Source: Roseovarius sp. TE539 (GTDB taxonomy: Bacteria; Pseudomonadota; Alphaproteobacteria; Rhodobacterales; Rhodobacteraceae). From it: a stretch of 45,790 nucleotides of DNA. Where the stretch lies: contig NZ_QNGB01000028.1 of NCBI RefSeq assembly GCF_003298505.1, positions 1 through 45,790 of the forward strand, given 5' to 3'. The translations under genes and the position numbers were made by a program. The first letter of the stretch is position 1; each line of letters starts with the position of its first letter. A model generated the notes under the pieces. That model saw only the letters and a program-made list of their open reading frames with translations. It was not told the DNA's origin and made no database searches. Positions 41,609 to 45,790 of the stretch are shown here, in pieces.

Positions 41609-42534
41609 CTGAAGGCATTGCAAAAGCTGTGCACGATGCCGCCTGGGCGCGGGCCCTCTCGGACGCACCGACACTCAAGGACGCGGCAGAGCTCTACCTT
41701 GCGGAGTTCGGAGTTCACGAAACCGAGCTTGAAAAGATCGTCGGTCATTACGGGCCGCACATAAAGATCGACGAGATTGATTACCTTGAGATCAAGCGAT
41801 GTGGCGTTGAACTCGCGAACTCAGATGTACAACCACAGACCAGAAGGCGGCAGATCAAAACACCATTGCTGGCAGTGATAAGAAATGCGCAGGGCCTGAG
41901 GGCAGAACCTCAGATCGACAATGTACGTGAGCGCTACTTGACCCCGGAGGAAGCTGAACGGCTTATCTACGTGGCTAAAAATCCGCCGTCCGGCGTCAGG
42001 GACCCTGACCGACGCTTGTTGAAGATGATTGCATTAGGGCTCGGCTCAGGCGTAACACCGGGAGAGATGTTCTGCATCATGGCGAGCGATGTCAATCGGG
42101 CGACCGGCGAGATCTGGATCAGCGGCGAACATGTGGGGGCCGGTAAGACCAAGTACCGCCAGCGCATGGTGCGTCTGCCTGACCGCGCTTGGCAACTGAT
42201 CGGAGATCTTCCTTCCGAAGGGCGGGTTTTTCTGAGCACCACAGGGCGCGAAATCATTCCAGACGGAAAGCGCGGGAGCACCGCGATCCGCCAGTTTCGC
42301 AAGCTCTGTGACGCTGCGGGACTGACCCCGGACAAGGAAAATCCCGAGCCGGTCGTGTTTTATTCACTCAGACATACGTGGGCGACAGCCTTTGCCTCGC
42401 AGGTTGCTTCGGAACATGCCCTGATCCAACGGGGCGGCTGGAGGGATGGCCGCATGGCAGGACGATACCGCAAACGCATCCCCGGGGATCTCGCGGATCG
42501 GCTTCGCGCCCATGGTTGGAACTTCAAACCATGA
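41458..42534 (+). CDS. Tyrosine recombinase/integrase 2, adjacent to attR
   Basis: ATG 41458 follows AAGGA by ten bases; the longer frame from 41395 lies inside the excisionase-like gene. The 358-aa protein matches integrase 1 in layout and motifs: an N-terminal arm-binding part (CYDFYVEGQRYRQSTNV), LTPEEAERLIYVAKNP, GSGVTPGEMF (box-I Arg replaced by Thr), FYSLRHTWATAF (box-II His replaced by Tyr, Arg kept) and the nucleophile Tyr in GGWRDGRMAGRYRKR. Its stop is 79 bases from the tRNA-Ser repeat at 42613, so it is the best candidate for the enzyme that inserted the island. Confidence 0.87.
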   Translation: MRKPKQPRKIKGEPCWYPFWYGGSYCYDFYVEGQRYRQSTNVCDKASIKIAEGIAKAVHDAAWARALSDAPTLKDAAELYLAEFGVHETELEKIVGHYGPHIKIDEIDYLEIKRCGVELANSDVQPQTRRRQIKTPLLAVIRNAQGLRAEPQIDNVRERYLTPEEAERLIYVAKNPPSGVRDPDRRLLKMIALGLGSGVTPGEMFCIMASDVNRATGEIWISGEHVGAGKTKYRQRMVRLPDRAWQLIGDLPSEGRVFLSTTGREIIPDGKRGSTAIRQFRKLCDAAGLTPDKENPEPVVFYSLRHTWATAFASQVASEHALIQRGGWRDGRMAGRYRKRIPGDLADRLRAHGWNFKP

Positions 42535-42572
42535 GGGGAAGAATTTGGGAATCCCGGATTAAGGGAGGGGAA

Positions 42573-42595
42573 AAGTCGCTGTTTTTCAGCGACTT
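42573..42595 (+). terminator. Hairpin after integrase 2
   Basis: AAGTCGCTG and CAGCGACTT form a perfect nine-pair stem with a TTTTT loop, 39 bases after the integrase 2 stop and 17 bases before the tRNA repeat. No T-run follows on the plus strand. It may shield the attachment site from read-through or form part of it. Confidence 0.5.
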
Positions 42596-42612
42596 ACCCA
42601 AAGAGTGCGCGG

Positions 42613-42666
42613 CCTTAGCAGGGGAGCGCCTTCGACCGCTCGGCCACGTCTCCGCCGACGCGTATA
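42613..42666. repeat. attR: tRNA-Ser fragment at the right island end
   Basis: A 53/54 match to 1711-1764: the 5' half of tRNA-Ser from the anticodon loop outward plus the -10 region, on the minus strand. The -35 box TTGTAA at 42690-42685 is also kept with the same 17-base spacing. The 3' half of the tRNA is absent, so no tRNA is made here. If the model is right, the promoter here is the original chromosomal one, now reading into the island toward the end of integrase 2. Confidence 0.8.
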
Positions 42667-42870
42667 GCCGGGCAAACCGGAGTTTTACAAGGCGAAATTT
42701 CGAAAACCTAGAGTGCGCGACCGGAAGCCTCCGCAGCCTTGGGAGGCGGTGACAAGACACTCCCGTGGCGGCTTGGCGGTCAGTATCCGGTCTGCCCCTT
42801 GCGCGGGCGCGACTGGCGCGGCTGCGATGTTCACACGCGGTTTCATCGGTGCGTCGACGGCCAGCACGGG

Positions 42871-42985
42871 TGTGAACCGGCATGCAAAATTGACCCCAGT
42901 ATTGGGATAATCGGCGTCCAAAAGTGATCCTCCTGATATTTCTGTTCAGAAGCTTCCTCGACGGATTGAGGGGGTCGAGTCGGGG
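42871..42985 (+). mobile_element. IS21-family left end and istA leader
   Basis: The sequence TGTGAACCGGCATGCAAAAT at 42871 is the start of an IS21-family terminus, like the one at 127 but not identical, so the two copies belong to different elements. A related box (CAAAAGTGATCC) follows near 42918. istA begins at 42986. The right end of the element is missing. Bases 42691-42870, between attR and this terminus, carry no gene that I can name. Confidence 0.7.
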
Positions 42986-43457
42986 ATGTTGGTTGTGGAG
43001 ACAATTGCGAAGATCAGGCGGGCACATTTTATCCAGGGGAAGTCGATCAAGCAGGTTTGTCGTGAGCTGCGGGTATCGCGGAACACGGTGCGCAAGGTGA
43101 TCCGGACCGGCGCGACCGAGTTCAGTTATGATCGAACCAGCCAACCTCGCCCCAAGATTGACCCGTGGCGGTCCGACCTGGATGAGATGTTGGCCGAGAA
43201 CGCCCGGCAACCCAAACGCCAACGGCTGACCCTGGTCCGGATTTACGAAAAGCTTCGCAACCGCGGCTATGACGGCAGCTACGATGCGGTGCGGCGGTAT
43301 GCGGCGCGTTGGTCGAAGGCGACGCAGGAAGCCTCGGCGGCGGCCTATGTGCCGCTCAGCTTCGATCCGGGCGAAGCCTATCAGTTCGACTGGAGCCATG
43401 AGGTTGTTCTGATTGATGGCGTGACCACGACGGTGAAGGTGGCGCATGTGCGCCTGC
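42986..43457 (+). pseudogene. istA: istA transposase, 5' part of IS21-family element
   Basis: ATG 42986 opens MLVVETIAKIRRAHFIQGKSIKQVCRELRVSRNTVRKVIR, the HTH of IS21 IstA, and continues through the linker to FDPGEAYQFDWSHEVVLIDGVTTTVKVAHVRL, the start of the rve catalytic domain with its first Asp. At about 43457 the IstA sequence stops and becomes antisense aldehyde dehydrogenase; the frame drifts on to 43570. The rest of istA and all of istB are gone, so the element is dead. Confidence 0.8.
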
Positions 43458-43862
43458 CGGCCACGGCCCCTTTGACGGCATTGTCGAGATCCGCGTCCCC
43501 GAACACGATATTGGGCGATTTGCCGCCCAGTTCCAGCGTGCAAGGCTTCATCTGCTTCGCGGCGTCCTGATAGGCCCGCTTGCCGGTATCGACACCGCCC
43601 GTGAAGGTTACCTTGGCCACGTCAGGATGGTGGACCAAGGCCGCGCCGGCCTCGGCCCCGTAGCCGGTGACCACATTGGACACTCCGGGCGGAAAACCCG
43701 CCTCGGCCACCAGTTCCGCAAAACGAAGGGTGGACGTGGACGTGAATTCGGATGGCTTGACGACGAAGGTGTTTCCCGCCGCCAGGGCCGGCGCCAGCTT
43801 GAAGGACAGCAGCAGCAGCGGCGAGTTCCAGGGCGTCATCGCCGCGATCACGCCCAGAACCT
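43457..43862 (-). pseudogene. Aldehyde dehydrogenase internal fragment
   Basis: On the minus strand this segment encodes VLGVIAAMTPWNSPLLLLSFKLAPALAAGNTFVVKPSEF...VTFTGGVDTGKRAY...LELGGKSPNIVFGDADLDNAVKGAVAG. These are the NAD-binding core, the GxTxxG region (FTGGVDTG) and the LELGGKSP motif with its catalytic-site Glu. The following GQxC active-site cysteine is missing because the sequence meets the IS21 fragment at 43457. The N-terminal 130 or so residues are missing too: upstream it runs in frame into an unrelated phage-type protein. It is a relic with no plausible activity. Confidence 0.8.
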
Positions 43863-44346
43863 CGACGGCCTCGTGCGCGAATGTCTCGGACGTGTAACCG
43901 CCCGTCGGCATGAGCGGCACATCATATTTTGACGTCACCGGGTAGATGACACCGGCCAGCGCCGATTTCTCGATCCAGATTTCAACCTCTTCTGGAGCGT
44001 CGGACCATAAAGCCTTGCGATAAAGCCGTGCGGTGCTTTGAAGCGCATCCTCGACCCCGTCGAAGATCCGCGGCTTGCGCATGTAGCGGGTCGCATCGGC
44101 AATGACGCAATACGGCATTTTGCCTTCGCGTCGGAGTTTCAGCACCCGGGCTTGCACCTTGTTATAGCCGCTCTCCGATTTCTCGATCAGCCCGGCCACG
44201 GTTGCTGCGCAGAACTCTTGTCGAACCGTCACCGGCCCGCGCCGTTCTGCATAGTCGATCAAGAACGCAGCGCGCTCGGCCATCTCCGCCTTGGTCGCCC
44301 TGTTCCGTTTTATCGGGCTGGCCTGATAAACGCCACTGCCGTCCAT
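43862..44346 (-). pseudogene. Phage-type hypothetical protein fused to ALDH fragment
   Basis: From ATG 44346 on the minus strand, about 160 residues read AEMAERAAFLIDYAERRGPVTVRQEFCAATVAGLIEKSESGYNKVQ, then EVEIWIEKSALAGVIYPVTSKYDVPLMPTGGYTSETFAHEAVE. The second part resembles the TOPRIM region (IEK...YDVPL) of phage and plasmid proteins related to topoisomerase VI subunit A/Spo11. At about 43862 it passes without a stop into the aldehyde dehydrogenase core. The start may lie further upstream, where a CAEC...CTGC stretch is present. It is a chimeric relic, not an active protein. Confidence 0.55.
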
Positions 44347-44528
44347 CAACGCGCCCACGCGACAACCCGTGCATGTCCGCCACTCATCAAACGGATACTG
44401 CAGATGACATTCCGCACAAGCGCTCCATATCGTGTCCGAGGAAAGGCGGCAGGGTTTGAGGCATTCTTGATCCTCTCCAAAGCCCTTGTGAACAAGACCG
44501 CATGGGTTGAAGTCAAGAGAGGGATGGA

Positions 44529-45790
44529 ATGCGCGACGACGGGTCCGACAGGGAATTTCCGGTACCGGCGGGCGGTCTCGGGCGGTTGTTGCGCATCGGC
44601 GGCATGACCTCGGGCATTCTGGGCGGTGCGGTGTCGCAAGGCGTGCGGCAGGTGGCCCGGGGCACGCGGCCAAACCTGCAGCAGACCCTCCTGACGCCAG
44701 GCACGGCACATCGCGTCACCCGGGATCTTGGACGGATGCGCGGCGCCGCCATGAAGCTGGGCCAGATGCTTTCGATGGATGCCGGAATAATCCTGCCACC
44801 TGAAATGACGTCCATACTGTCGGCTCTGCAGTCCGACGCGCCGCACATGCCACCCACGCAATTGCGAACCGTGCTCGACCAGGAATGGGGCAAGGGATGG
44901 CGCCGGGAGTTCAACCGTTTCGATGTGCGCCCGTTCGCGTCCGCCTCCATCGGTCAGGTGCATCGCGCGCAGTCGCGTGACGGTCACGAGATGGCGATCA
45001 AGGTGCAATATCCGGGCGTGCGCGCCAGCATCGACAGCGACATCAACAATCTGGGGATGCTGTTGCGCGTTCCCGGGGTGGTGCCCCGCGGCACCGATCT
45101 GGCACCGCTCCTTGAAAAGGCCAGACAACAGCTCCATCAGGAAGCCGATTATGCTGCAGAGGCACGCAACCTGAACAGTTTCCGCAGCCTTCTGTCAGAA
45201 ACCTCGGCTTTCCGCCTGACGGACCTGCATCCGGACCTGAGCACTCCGAGAATACTGGCGATGTCGTTTGTCCGAAGCCAGCCGATGGACGCGCTCATGA
45301 ACGCATCCCGGGATCGGCGCGACGGTTTCGTTCGGCACCTGATCGACTTGGTGCTGAAGGAGTTGTTTGTTTTCAGGCTGATGCAGACAGACCCGAACCT
45401 GGCCAATTACGGGTATTGCCCGGATCGCAATGCGGTTGTCTTGCTGGACTTCGGTGCGGTCATGGAGATCCGGCCGGATCTGGCCCGGGATTTCCGCCGG
45501 TTGCTGAATGCCGGGCTCGAAAACGACCCGGCAGAGACGCGTGCGGCGATGGAGCGGACAGGGTACTTCAACGCGCAAACCGCCCCCCGGCACCAGGCCA
45601 TCATTCAAACGATGTTCGAGACGGCCATGGCCCCGCTGCGCCGATCCGACCCGTTCGATTTCAGCACCGCCGATCTTCCGGAGCGCCTGCGTGATATCGG
45701 CATGGCGCTGGGAGCGGAGCGTGATCTGACCCATGTACCGCCGGCGGAAACCCTCTTTCTGCACCGCAAGATCGGGGGGATTTACCTTCT
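44529..45790 (+). CDS. ABC1/UbiB (AarF)-family kinase-like protein, 5' part
   Basis: ATG 44529 follows a GAGAGGG stretch; the gene runs off the right edge after 420 codons. Family motifs are visible: MRGAAMKLGQMLSMD (KxGQ motif), FASASIGQVHRAQSRDG (Ala-rich loop that replaces the P-loop), MAIKVQYPGV (VAxK-type lysine), TDPNLANYGY (catalytic-loop equivalent, normally HADPHPGNF) and VVLLDFGAV (DFG). ABC1 proteins such as UbiB/COQ8 act as atypical kinase/ATPases, mostly in ubiquinone metabolism. The catalytic-loop text departs from consensus (Q-T-D-P-N-L-A-N for H-A-D-P-H-P-G-N). It is probably a chromosomal gene flanking the island. Confidence 0.88.
   Translation, partial: MRDDGSDREFPVPAGGLGRLLRIGGMTSGILGGAVSQGVRQVARGTRPNLQQTLLTPGTAHRVTRDLGRMRGAAMKLGQMLSMDAGIILPPEMTSILSALQSDAPHMPPTQLRTVLDQEWGKGWRREFNRFDVRPFASASIGQVHRAQSRDGHEMAIKVQYPGVRASIDSDINNLGMLLRVPGVVPRGTDLAPLLEKARQQLHQEADYAAEARNLNSFRSLLSETSAFRLTDLHPDLSTPRILAMSFVRSQPMDALMNASRDRRDGFVRHLIDLVLKELFVFRLMQTDPNLANYGYCPDRNAVVLLDFGAVMEIRPDLARDFRRLLNAGLENDPAETRAAMERTGYFNAQTAPRHQAIIQTMFETAMAPLRRSDPFDFSTADLPERLRDIGMALGAERDLTHVPPAETLFLHRKIGGIYL

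Noticed and set aside
42613..42666. A second functional tRNA-Ser gene
   Set aside because: Only the 5' half is present; the T-arm, variable arm and acceptor 3' strand are missing.

Overview
The window looks like a high-GC alphaproteobacterial chromosome, most likely a Rhodobacteraceae/Roseobacter-group organism. This rests on GC-rich codon use, the insertion-sequence families present and the type of flanking genes; it is an inference, with no species marker in view. Most of the window is one integrated genomic island of about 40.9 kb. It sits in a tRNA-Ser(GCU) gene. An intact tRNA lies at 1662-1751 (minus strand), and a 54-bp copy of its 5' half plus upstream sequence (53/54 identical to 1711-1764) recurs at 42613-42666, beside an integrase. 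The repeat starts in the anticodon stem-loop.

Flanks: on the left (1-1660) are an IS21-family left end with an outward-facing istA start, an IS3-family element whose orfA it cuts, and the tRNA terminator. On the right (42667-45790) are a second IS21-family left end with a truncated istA, a mosaic of gene fragments (aldehyde dehydrogenase joined in frame to a phage-type protein), and the 5' part of an ABC1/UbiB-family kinase gene that leaves the window.

Left end of the island (2034-7555): a small HTH-like protein, two large translationally coupled tyrosine recombinases (626 and 557 aa), a small hypothetical protein, and a sparse stretch with one possible 55-aa ORF.

Core (7556-38772): a dense set of nucleic-acid-processing genes that reads as a defence island. 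(1) On the plus strand: a 1706-aa SF1 helicase with a Vsr/DUF559-like nuclease and a C-terminal GreA/GreB-like domain, followed by an SbcD/Mre11-like phosphoesterase and an SbcC/Rad50-like ATPase without a zinc hook. (2) On the minus strand: a RecD-like helicase with a duplicated C-terminal domain, coupled to a TPR/OB-fold protein. (3) On the plus strand: an unrecognised protein coupled to a two-HKD PLD nuclease, running toward a minus-strand operon made of a TM0106-type RecB-nuclease/Fe-S/DEDD/helicase fusion and a small coupled protein. (4) On the plus strand, divergent from that operon: a WYL-regulator-type HTH fragment, a HEPN-motif protein, a coupled 43-aa ORF and a 1770-aa sacsin/HSP90-type ATPase ending in a DUF3883-like nuclease fold. 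(5) On the minus strand: a sigma-region-4-like/HNH protein. I see no DNA methyltransferase, no BREX or DISARM hallmark gene and no CRISPR array, so no named system covers this set as far as I can tell.

Right end of the island (38773-42666): scars of IS1595-like and IS21-like transposases, then two related integrases pointing away from each other. Between them lie a perfect 39-bp palindrome and repeated TCGGGAATT boxes, and an excisionase-like ORF overlaps the second integrase.
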